23,242 nucleotides of DNA from Aalborgiella sp031390045. GTDB lineage: Bacteria > Pseudomonadota > Gammaproteobacteria > Burkholderiales > Burkholderiaceae_C. The position numbers were made by a program, and so were the translations under genes. Shown here one piece after another: positions 17,161 to 23,242 of the stretch. The notes under the pieces are model-generated. The model was given only the letters and a program-made list of their open reading frames with translations, did not search any database and had not been told where the DNA came from. The stretch is from contig JANMTB010000211.1 in NCBI GenBank assembly GCA_031390045.1, forward strand, positions 1-23,242, in the 5' to 3' direction. The stretch's first letter is position 1; each line of letters begins with the position of its first letter.

Positions 17161-17497
17161 AAGGAGCTCAAGGGAGACTTTGGATTGCGCAGTTTCGTAA
17201 TGCGGGACTTCTGGGCGACAGAGGCGGCGCTGGGGGTATCCATGCTCAGCTACAACCTGATGAGTGTGTTTCGCCACACTATGATGCGCCAGAAGGTACA
17301 CAACACGCTCCCAACGTTGCACCATCAGGTGCTGGCCGTCGGGGCGCTGTGGGATGACAACACAAGGAACACCAAGCAGACGTTTCGCTTGGCAGTGGCA
17401 CGCAAACGAAGACCGTGGTTTGAGAGGTTGTGGGCCAATGCGGGGGAGTCGGTGAGGCTCACGCCGACACCATCAAATTCCTAATGGACAATCTCGG
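17158..17497 (+). mobile_element. 3' remnant of a second IS1380-like element
   Basis: This segment encodes the last ~108 residues of a transposase on the plus strand (KELKGDFGLRSFVMRDFW to RLTPTPSNS, stop at 17482-17484) and ends with the 17-bp repeat CTAATGGACAATCTCGG. It aligns with the C-terminus of the left transposase but differs at many residues (LRSFVM versus LGSFVL, TPTPSNS versus TPAVKNL), so it is a related isoform and not a recent copy. The 5' three quarters and the inner end are missing. Confidence 0.85.
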
Positions 17498-17502
17498 TTT
17501 AA
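17498..17502. repeat. Right target-site duplication TTTAA
   Basis: This is the second copy of the 5-bp direct repeat flanking the composite transposon, immediately after the right IS end. Confidence 0.85.
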
Positions 17503-17638
17503 CCCTGGCAACACCGACGGTGTTGTGAACCAGTCCACCATGACTGCCTTGAATGCTTACCAGCGCGCTAACAACTTGCCAATTGATCGTTATATCAACT
17601 TGGCTACTGTTAAATCATTGGGTGTTAGTGCTAAGTAA
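17498..17638 (+). pseudogene. Peptidoglycan-binding C-terminus of the interrupted repeat protein
   Basis: Starting at the second TTTAA copy, the frame reads FNPGNTDGVVNQSTMTALN, then AYQRANNLPIDRY, and ends SLGVSAK before the stop at 17636. This is the second half of a PG_binding_1 domain (GxIDGxxGxxTxxAxxxFQxxNxL pattern). Its first half, VREIKEPLKKAG, lies at 13346-13381 on the other side of the transposon. There is no start codon or ribosome binding site here, so it is a stranded fragment. The downstream terminator is preserved. Confidence 0.85.
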
Positions 17639-17655
17639 TTTGCAGATCTTCAATT

Positions 17656-17684
17656 AAAAAAGCGTTCCTCGGAGCGCTTTTTTT
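17656..17684. terminator. Bidirectional Rho-independent terminator
   Basis: A stem formed by AAAAAAGCG and CGCTTTTTT around TTCCTCGGAG has an A tract on the left and a T tract on the right. It can stop transcription of the repeat-protein gene on the plus strand and of gloB-mltD on the minus strand. Confidence 0.82.
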
Positions 17685-17761
17685 GGGAGAGATTCTTGCA
17701 ATGAGAATCGAGTCTAAGTAATTTGCTGCTGCTATTACTATTGTAATTGCTAAACTTCTAT

Positions 17762-19426
17762 TTACTTACGCTTATTCGCACGGTTCAATTTGCCACCTTT
17801 AGCGCTATTCTTACGACTGAGAGATTTTGCTTTCTCTTGCACATAAACAACAACAGACTGTTTAGCTTTGAATGTGCTGGTTGCGCTGACCTTGTTCCAA
17901 TCTGCCACACTCGCTGCGGTCACGTTATACCGCTTAGCAATGGACGTAACTGTTTCAGATTTACGTAATTTGATCAGTAGTTTTTTCAACACAATTTCTG
18001 GCGAAAAACTAACTTGTCCGTTGTCTGCCACATGCTCTGAAACATCTTTGTCTTGCTTGGCTGAGCGTGGCACAAGCAGTGTAGAGCCTTGTTTAATCAA
18101 CATCTTCGGAGGTATGCGGTTGATTTCACGAAACAGCGTCTCGTTCATGCCTACGCGTTTGGCAGCATCGGCCACTTTTAGCGTTGAAGGTGCCGTCCAA
18201 ACTGTCCAACCCGCAGTTTGTCCATTGTGAATAAGTAAATTCCGTTCAAAGATACCGGCGTTATCCCAAGGCAACAAAATCCGTGGTGTTCCAGCTGCAA
18301 AAATAACTGGCTTATTCGCTGAGGGGTTCAATGACTTGAAATCATCTAATTTTATTTCGGCTAATTTTGCTGCTAAAGCAACATCCAAATCGCGAGTAAT
18401 GTTCACAGATTGAAAATACGGATGATTCGGGATATCTGGCAGTGTTGCGTTAAATGCTTGAGGGCTAGCAACAATGTTTTTTACCGCCAACAATTTGGGC
18501 ACGTAATTCCGCGTTTCGTTGGGCATGCTCAAACTGTTGTAGTCGGTTGGCAAGCCCTCACGTTGGTTTTTAGCAATGGCACGTCCAACCGAACCCTCTC
18601 CCCAGTTATAGGCGGCCAGTGCTAAATGCCAGTCACCAAACATGCCGTGCAGTTTTTTCAAATAATCCAGTGCTGCCCGAGTTGATGCCAAAACATCGCG
18701 TCTGTCATCACGAAATACATTTTGCTTGAGTGAAAAATACTTGCCCGTTGCAGGCATAAATTGCCACATACCTGCAGCTTTCGCGCTTGAAACAGCTTGA
18801 GGGTTAAAAGCACTCTCAATAAATGGCAATAGTGCTAACTCTGTCGGCATATTGCGACGCTCTAACTCTTCGACAATATGGTACAGATACTTGCTAGACC
18901 GCCCTGTCATGCGTTCAATATAGTCTGGTCTAGATGAGTACCACTGTTCTTGACTACCCACCAAATCGGAGGCGAGTTCATTCATCATAAAACCACGTCG
19001 GATACGCGCCCAAAGATCAACATCATTGGTCTGCTTATAAACAACAATAGGCTGTTCAGCTTCCACGTGAACTTGACTTTGCAAAATCTTAGTCGGTGGC
19101 GTATGAACGACTTGCGGACCAGGAGCGACATTAACTGTTGCTGGCGGATTGACAACAGACGAAGTTACAGCTGAAGGAGCTATAGGTGCAGTAGGTGCTA
19201 TAGGTTTAGGGGACGCAACAACAGGCTTTGCAGCCTCAATTACGGTGCTAGGCATAGAAAATTGAAAATCGCTTCCGAATTCTCCCGCAGAAAATGCGCT
19301 TCCATGCCATGTTAATAACGATGCGACCAACCAAATTGAATAGCGTGTATTGAAATTAAATAAGTCTTTATTAAAACTTGAAGTAACTGCATTCAGTTGA
19401 AATTTTTTACTCAATTGATTACTCAT
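17762..19426 (-). CDS. mltD: Membrane-bound lytic murein transglycosylase D
   Basis: MltD cleaves peptidoglycan glycan strands non-hydrolytically in the periplasm. The 554-residue protein has an N-terminal hydrophobic signal (about residues 30-47), a Pro/Ala/Val-rich linker to about residue 110, and the family 1 SLT domain. That domain carries the catalytic Glu204 in PFIESAFNPQAVSSAKAAG and the motifs MWQFMPATG and LALAAYNWGEGSVGRA. LysM-type repeats occupy the C-terminus (around 400-450 and about 480-535, such as VTSIAKRYNVTAASVADWN). The protein ends in a basic tail (KRK). No lipobox Cys is evident, so it is secreted or anchored by the helix. The ATG overlaps the gloB stop (TAATG), a coupling that matches the conserved gloB/mltD neighbourhood. 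Confidence 0.92.
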   Translation of the reverse strand: MSNQLSKKFQLNAVTSSFNKDLFNFNTRYSIWLVASLLTWHGSAFSAGEFGSDFQFSMPSTVIEAAKPVVASPKPIAPTAPIAPSAVTSSVVNPPATVNVAPGPQVVHTPPTKILQSQVHVEAEQPIVVYKQTNDVDLWARIRRGFMMNELASDLVGSQEQWYSSRPDYIERMTGRSSKYLYHIVEELERRNMPTELALLPFIESAFNPQAVSSAKAAGMWQFMPATGKYFSLKQNVFRDDRRDVLASTRAALDYLKKLHGMFGDWHLALAAYNWGEGSVGRAIAKNQREGLPTDYNSLSMPNETRNYVPKLLAVKNIVASPQAFNATLPDIPNHPYFQSVNITRDLDVALAAKLAEIKLDDFKSLNPSANKPVIFAAGTPRILLPWDNAGIFERNLLIHNGQTAGWTVWTAPSTLKVADAAKRVGMNETLFREINRIPPKMLIKQGSTLLVPRSAKQDKDVSEHVADNGQVSFSPEIVLKKLLIKLRKSETVTSIAKRYNVTAASVADWNKVSATSTFKAKQSVVVYVQEKAKSLSRKNSAKGGKLNRANKRK

Positions 19427-20121
19427 TAAAAATTATTCTTCCGTTGACGAATTGCCGTAAACACACCCACAGCACCAATGGCTGTTGGATCTAGCTGCTG
19501 CGCTGCATGCACAACCTCAGCTTGATCACTGCGTAAAAAAGGATTGATTTGAAGCTCACGCGCAAATTTCAAATTCGATAGCGTATATTCATGCGTGCAG
19601 CACACGCGCGTAGAGCTTGGCAAATCTGACAATTTGTTTAGCGACGACAACATCTGCGATGGCGTCCCTTCAAACAATCGACCACAACCGCCTGAGAACA
19701 ACGTGTCGCCACAAAATAAAATAGGTGCGCCGTCTTTTGTCTTACCTTGAAGTTGCTCACAATAATAGGCAATGTGACCTGAGGTATGCCCCGGCACATC
19801 GATGACATTAAACGTGAGCCCCAAGGCTTGCATGTTGTCGCCACGTTGCAAGCGCCTGATAGGCTCTGGCATGACTTCTGTCAAAGGACCGAAAACAGCG
19901 GCACCGGTAGCTTCACGCAATTCCGCAACGCCGCCCGTGTGGTCTACATGATGGTGGGTTACCAAAATAGTTTCTAAGCGCAATGACAATCGCTGCAACG
20001 CGTCAAAAACGACGGCAGCATCGCCCGGATCGACGACCAGTGCTTTGTGACCGTCATGCAGCATCCAAATATAGTTGTCTGTGAATGCGGGCAGAGGAGT
20101 GAGGGTGAGTCGTAGATTCAT
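19426..20121 (-). CDS. gloB: Hydroxyacylglutathione hydrolase (glyoxalase II)
   Basis: GloB hydrolyses S-D-lactoylglutathione to D-lactate and glutathione, the second step of methylglyoxal detoxification. The metallo-beta-lactamase signature THHHVDH is at residues 55-61; further metal ligands lie in VPGHTSGH, FCGDTLF and CTHEYTLSN. The chosen ATG at 20121 gives MNLRLTLTPLPAFTDNYIW, like other GloB N-termini. A TTG 24 bases upstream would extend it into what looks like a promoter. With 231 residues it is slightly shorter than the common 250-260. mltD follows with a one-base overlap. On the minus strand a TATAAT lies just before the start, so the message may be nearly leaderless. Confidence 0.93.
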   Translation of the reverse strand: MNLRLTLTPLPAFTDNYIWMLHDGHKALVVDPGDAAVVFDALQRLSLRLETILVTHHHVDHTGGVAELREATGAAVFGPLTEVMPEPIRRLQRGDNMQALGLTFNVIDVPGHTSGHIAYYCEQLQGKTKDGAPILFCGDTLFSGGCGRLFEGTPSQMLSSLNKLSDLPSSTRVCCTHEYTLSNLKFARELQINPFLRSDQAEVVHAAQQLDPTAIGAVGVFTAIRQRKNNF

Positions 20122-20122
20122 G

Positions 20123-20143
20123 GTTGCCCAAATTATAGGCAAC
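20123..20143 (-). promoter_or_regulatory. Candidate -10 box inside an inverted repeat before gloB
   Basis: On the minus strand GTTGCC, a 9-base spacer beginning TATAAT, and GGCAAC form a perfect 6-bp inverted repeat directly upstream of the ATG. The TATAAT at 20132-20137 could be the -10 box and the dyad an operator. No good -35 is visible. Confidence 0.35.
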
Positions 20144-20172
20144 ACAACCGCGCAATGTGCTGACTTTACAAA

Positions 20173-21222
20173 TTAAGCATCAAATTGCGATTTAGCCAGC
20201 CTAGCAAACATATTGGTATAGGCTCTAGTGATATCTAAGCTCTCAGCTTTTACCGCAGTATCAAAATTAGACATCACCTTCAAAGACAATTTTGCCGCTT
20301 CATCATTGGTAATGCCATCTAAAGAGATCGACTCCCGTATATTTTGGTAGGTTGCCAAAAACAAGCCTCTGTCACCCAATAAATTAGCTTCTGGCAAACC
20401 TCGTATCAAATCGCGCGGGCCCGCTGTTTGAAGCCACTTTAAGGCCCTCATAATAGCGTTAGTCAACGCTTGAACAACCAGTCTATTTTTTTGAATATAT
20501 TCAGGCAATGCAAATAAACATGCCCCAGGCATATCGCCCCCAAAAATAGCTTGTGTACCACGCAATGTGCGCGAATCAGCGATGATTTTGATATCGCCTT
20601 TCAACTCAAGTTGCGTCATAGCTGGATCTAAATTGCAAATCGCATCAATTTGGCCAGAGCGTATGGCTGATATTGCACCCGTTGTCGTACCAACACCGAT
20701 GTAGCTCACATCATTTTGCTGCAATCCTGCCCGCTGCAGCAGCAAGTTTGCCATGATGTTGGTGCCCGTGCCTGGTGCTGCGATACCGATTTTTTTGCCC
20801 CGTAAATCAACCAATCTCTTGTAGGTAGGCATATTTTTAACCGACACACCCATGGCCATTTGAGGCGCACGACCCAGTGCGACAAAAGACTGCACATATT
20901 GATTTTTGTTATGCAAGTTGATCAGGTGTTCAAACGCTCCGCACGCAACATCCGCATTGCCGCTAGCCAGCGCTTGATGCGCACGCACGGAACTTGGAAA
21001 ATCAACAATCTCGAGCGCAATGCCTTCGGCTTCAAAAAACCCCAGTTGTTCCGCGACAACCAATGGAAAATAGTAAAAAGATGCTTTGCCAGCAACGGCT
21101 AAATTGACCTTGGTCTTATCACTTCGACTAAGCGCCCGAGCAGGCTGCCACAATCCAGCTAACAATGTGCTTGTTAAGGCTGTGCTTACTAAGCCAAATT
21201 GCCTACGACTGATGATGCCCAC
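20173..21222 (-). CDS. Orphan Tat-exported ABC substrate-binding protein (NMT1/SsuA-like)
   Basis: This 349-residue protein belongs to the SsuA/TauA/ThiY-type substrate-binding proteins. A twin-arginine signal (SRRQFGLVSTALTSTLLAGL, Arg6-Arg7) ends near QPARA, so it is exported folded. The mature part starts KVNLAVAGKASFYYFPLVVAEQLGFFEAEG, the family's first strand and helix, then DFPSSVRAHQALASGNADVACGAF and LRGKKIGIAAPGTGTNIMANLLL. The start is a GTG; no ATG is available near it. No permease or ATPase gene lies next to it, so its transporter must be elsewhere. The ligand (sulfonate, nitrate, thiamine precursor or other) cannot be told from the sequence. Confidence 0.86.
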   Translation of the reverse strand: MGIISRRQFGLVSTALTSTLLAGLWQPARALSRSDKTKVNLAVAGKASFYYFPLVVAEQLGFFEAEGIALEIVDFPSSVRAHQALASGNADVACGAFEHLINLHNKNQYVQSFVALGRAPQMAMGVSVKNMPTYKRLVDLRGKKIGIAAPGTGTNIMANLLLQRAGLQQNDVSYIGVGTTTGAISAIRSGQIDAICNLDPAMTQLELKGDIKIIADSRTLRGTQAIFGGDMPGACLFALPEYIQKNRLVVQALTNAIMRALKWLQTAGPRDLIRGLPEANLLGDRGLFLATYQNIRESISLDGITNDEAAKLSLKVMSNFDTAVKAESLDITRAYTNMFARLAKSQFDA

Positions 21223-21300
21223 GATGCGAATGACCCTATGAATGAATATCTAGCTTTAAGCTTAATGCCACATCATCATTCGCGCATCGGTAACATCCTT

Positions 21301-21325
21301 AATCGGGTTTGTCTCAATCGGGTTT
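21301..21325 (+). repeat. Short direct repeat between recR and the substrate-binding gene
   Basis: AATCGGGTTT occurs twice, at 21301-21310 and 21316-21325, in the 128-bp gap. It may be a regulator site upstream of the minus-strand substrate-binding gene's start or a chance repeat. Confidence 0.3.
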
Positions 21326-21350
21326 CTACTAGCGAAAAAATACCAGGCGT

Positions 21351-21941
21351 TTAACGTCGATCAACAAGTGCATGGGCGATAGTACCTAAGTCAACATATT
21401 CCAACTCGCTGCCTATCGGTACACCGCGCGCCAAGCGTGTGACGTTGATGCCACGCGCTTTCAAGCCCTCGCTGATCACATGCGCGGTGGTTTCGCCCTC
21501 AGCCGTGAAATTAGTCGCCAATATCACCTCTTCAATAGGAGAAGTTTGCACCCGTTGAAACAGTTTTTTCAAGCCTATTTCGTTGGGGCCAATGCCGTCT
21601 AGCGGGCTCAACTTCCCCATCAGCACAAAATACAAACCTTTGAACGCGCCAGTGCGCTCCAGCGCCAGTTGATCCGCTGGCGTTTCTACCACACACAACC
21701 GTGTTTGATCCCGCTCTGTATCACTGCAAGTGTTGCAAACTTCGTTTTGCGTGAACGTGTTGCACTGCGAGCAATGCAGCACTTGCGAAGCCGCATTGGT
21801 CAGCGCCTGCGCCATGATTTGCGCACCGGCTCTGTCGTGCTGCAGCAGGTGAAACGCCATGCGCGACGCCGATTTCAGACCCACGCCCGGTAAGCGGCGC
21901 AAAGCTTGCACCAAGGCATCTAATGCGCTGCTGTTATCCAT
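21351..21941 (-). CDS. recR: Recombination mediator RecR
   Basis: RecR acts with RecO and RecF to load RecA onto gapped DNA. The 196-residue protein has the N-terminal helix-hairpin-helix (LRRLPGVGLKSASRMAFHLL), the C4 zinc finger with Cys57, Cys60, Cys69 and Cys72 (CSQCNTFTQNEVCNTC), and a Toprim domain (LCVVETPADQLALERTGAFKGLYFVLMG). It is the last gene of the conserved dnaX-ybaB-recR cluster, 31 bases after ybaB. No strong Shine-Dalgarno sequence is seen before the ATG, which suggests translation depends on upstream ybaB. Confidence 0.96.
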   Translation of the reverse strand: MDNSSALDALVQALRRLPGVGLKSASRMAFHLLQHDRAGAQIMAQALTNAASQVLHCSQCNTFTQNEVCNTCSDTERDQTRLCVVETPADQLALERTGAFKGLYFVLMGKLSPLDGIGPNEIGLKKLFQRVQTSPIEEVILATNFTAEGETTAHVISEGLKARGINVTRLARGVPIGSELEYVDLGTIAHALVDRR

Positions 21942-21972
21942 TCAAGGGAGTGCTTAAAAAGTTGTGAACGGT

Positions 21973-22305
21973 TTAAAACGGAAACTTCATGCCGCCTGGC
22001 AAACCGGGCATGCCTTTTGACACGCCGCCCATCTTCGCTTCGCTGTTATCAGACAACTGCTTGGCAGCATCGTTAAAAGCAACAGTCAACATATCTTCCA
22101 ACATGTCTTTGTCGTCAGCCAGCAAGCTAGGGTCAATCTCAATGCGCTTGACGGTGTGTTTACCCGTCATGGTGATTTTGACCAAACCAGAGCCTGATGT
22201 GCCGATGACTTCAGAATTGGCCAGCTCTTCCTGTGCCTTCTTCATGTTTTCTTGCATGGCAGTGGCTTGCTTCATCAGGCCTGCGAGTTGTCCTTTGTTG
22301 AACAT
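21973..22305 (-). CDS. ybaB: Nucleoid-associated protein YbaB/EbfC
   Basis: This small (110-residue) dimeric DNA-binding protein shows the family pattern: MFNKGQLAGLMKQATAMQE, then NMKKAQEELANSEVIGTSG, GLVKITMTGKHTVKRIEIDP and the acidic DKDMLEDMLTVAFNDAAKQ helix. The C-terminal Gly/Met/Pro-rich tail (GMPGLPGGMKFPF) is typical. AAAAGGAAA gives a strong ribosome binding site. Its position between dnaX and recR is nearly universal in proteobacteria. Confidence 0.96.
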   Translation of the reverse strand: MFNKGQLAGLMKQATAMQENMKKAQEELANSEVIGTSGSGLVKITMTGKHTVKRIEIDPSLLADDKDMLEDMLTVAFNDAAKQLSDNSEAKMGGVSKGMPGLPGGMKFPF

Positions 22306-22378
22306 GGTGTTTCCTTTTCTCTAAGTTGAATTGATTGAATAAATTAAAGATTTCAGATGACTATTTCAGCTTATTACT

Positions 22379-23242
22379 TCAGCTAAGGGCACTGACTTTG
22401 ATACTGCCTGGTACGATTTTCGCCCCAAAATCTCGTATCAGCTGCTGCACATAAGCGTCTTGCATGATGATATCTTGAGCCATGCGCTGTTTTTCTGCCG
22501 CCGCTGCCGCAATGCGCTTGGCTGGCGTGTCGCTGGCGGGGCCGATTTCAACGCTGAGCCGTACCGAATGCCCCAATGTAGCCAAAGCCAATTGCAGTTT
22601 CTCACGGCTACCGCTTTGGCTCAGCGATTCGCGCTCGATACGCAAGAGCCAATCATGCGGTTCACCGTCATTGTTTGGGTTGTGTCGCGCCACCAGCTGC
22701 GACTGCAAAGCAAGTTCGCGCACCAAAGCCGCAATCGCCTCTGCCGCTAGCAGCTGCTGCACCGCTGCATGCCACACATCGCCTTCGGGCGTCGGGACCA
22801 ATTCAGCCGGAGCGATGGCAGAATTCAGCACCGCGCGCTCGGTGCGTTGCTCGGTTCGTGCAGTTGGTGCAGATTGCTCACGAACTGGAATTGCTAGAAA
22901 TTTAGGAGCAATATAGGCAGATAATTCGCCGGCTATAGGCTTATTTATCTCTATATTTTGCACTTTTACGCTCTCAGCGACAGGTTCGGGCGATTTTTCA
23001 GCAACGACTGCCGCAGTCACCACCTCCCGTTCGGGTTGAGCTTGTCGAAACCCTTTGACAGGCTCAGGGCGAACGGGTATTTGTTGTGGAACTGGGTTTA
23101 CAGCGGGCGTTACAACTGATTTAAAAGTTTTTTTTTCAGCCGGCGGAGAAGTTCCATCGGACTTGAAAGCTAACAACCGCAGCAACACCATGGTCAGCGC
23201 CGCGTATTCATCAGGCGCTAGACCCAGCTCAGCGCGGCCATG
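22379..23242 (-). CDS. dnaX: DNA polymerase III subunit tau/gamma, C-terminal part
   Basis: The frame is open to the window edge (first codons HGRAELGLAPDEYAALTMVLLRLLAF), so the 5' part with the ATPase domain lies outside. The visible section holds the end of the clamp-loader collar domain, a long Pro/Gln/Val-rich linker, and the tau C-terminal domain that contacts the polymerase alpha subunit, ending DFGAKIVPGSIKVSALS. A REP-like palindrome lies in frame in the linker. ybaB and recR follow, confirming the identification. Whether a gamma form is made by frameshifting cannot be judged because that region is outside the window. Confidence 0.92.
   Translation of the reverse strand, partial: HGRAELGLAPDEYAALTMVLLRLLAFKSDGTSPPAEKKTFKSVVTPAVNPVPQQIPVRPEPVKGFRQAQPEREVVTAAVVAEKSPEPVAESVKVQNIEINKPIAGELSAYIAPKFLAIPVREQSAPTARTEQRTERAVLNSAIAPAELVPTPEGDVWHAAVQQLLAAEAIAALVRELALQSQLVARHNPNNDGEPHDWLLRIERESLSQSGSREKLQLALATLGHSVRLSVEIGPASDTPAKRIAAAAAEKQRMAQDIIMQDAYVQQLIRDFGAKIVPGSIKVSALS
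23026..23077. repeat. REP-like palindrome inside dnaX
   Basis: Arms CCCGTTCGGGTTGAGCTTGT (23026 on) and its imperfect complement ending CAGGGCGAACGGG (23065-23077) form a long hairpin. The sequence resembles the GGGCTGAGCCTGTCGAA-type dispersed palindromes I know from betaproteobacteria. It is translated in frame on the minus strand as PVRPEPVKGFRQAQPEREVV. Confidence 0.75.

Larger units (their letters stand above)
13387..17497. mobile_element. Composite transposon bounded by IS1380-like ends, 4111 bp
   Basis: The element starts with CCGAGATTGTTCATTAG and ends with CTAATGGACAATCTCGG, which are inverted repeats with one mismatch in 17. It is flanked by the direct repeat TTTAA and interrupts the repeat-protein gene within its peptidoglycan-binding domain. 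The left side is a full-length IS with its transposase on the minus strand. The right side is the last ~340 bp of a related IS in opposite orientation. Between them are three GC-rich cargo genes. Because both outer ends belong to one family and share a target duplication, the whole unit most likely entered in one transposition; insertion in separate steps cannot be excluded. Confidence 0.8.

Noticed and set aside
17691..17709. Perfect 6-bp hairpin GATTCT/AGAATC between the terminator and mltD
   Set aside because: No T tract follows on either strand and the adjacent 17656-17684 structure is a far better terminator.

Overview
The window looks like chromosomal DNA of a betaproteobacterium of the order Burkholderiales with a moderate GC content. 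This rests on the character of the MoaA, RecR/YbaB/DnaX, HppA and RND proteins and on the gene neighbourhoods; genus is not claimed. Most genes are intact housekeeping genes, and a decayed accessory region sits between them at about 11.5-17.7 kb.

Left part (1-10.2 kb). The 3' end of a proton-pumping pyrophosphatase gene (hppA) ends at a strong terminator. A forward run follows: fabA and fabB (unsaturated fatty acid synthesis), then moaA, mobA and moeA (molybdenum cofactor synthesis), the last three with overlapping or nearly touching ends. Convergent to it is a two-gene RND efflux operon on the minus strand: membrane fusion protein, then permease, joined by a 1-base stop/start overlap. No outer membrane channel gene is present.

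Middle part (10.2-20.1 kb). On the minus strand, rnhA and a YafS-like methyltransferase gene belong to the same conserved neighbourhood as gloB and mltD, but 6.3 kb now separate the two pairs. That gap holds a plus-strand gene for a secreted protein that I can reconstruct as 18 units of exactly 23 residues ending in a peptidoglycan-binding domain. The gene is dead: it has several frameshifts, a nonsense codon, a short deletion, and a 4.1-kb insertion in its last part. The insertion (13387-17497) is flanked by the 5-bp direct repeat TTTAA. It is bounded by outward-facing 17-bp IS ends: a 1495-bp IS1380-like element on the left and a truncated, diverged relative on the right. Removing the insertion and one TTTAA restores the reading frame. 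Its GC-rich cargo encodes a Tat-exported beta-propeller protein, a DUF305 protein and the N-terminus of a sulfite-oxidase-type molybdoenzyme cut short by the right IS remnant.

Right part (17.6-23.2 kb). A bidirectional terminator separates the decayed gene from minus-strand gloB-mltD. Next come an orphan Tat-exported substrate-binding protein and the replication/repair cluster dnaX-ybaB-recR. The dnaX gene runs off the window and carries a REP-like palindrome translated in frame within its linker.

The two observations I consider most worth checking are the 23-residue repeat protein family and the IS-bounded composite transposon with its cargo. No RNA genes, CRISPR arrays or prophage were seen.
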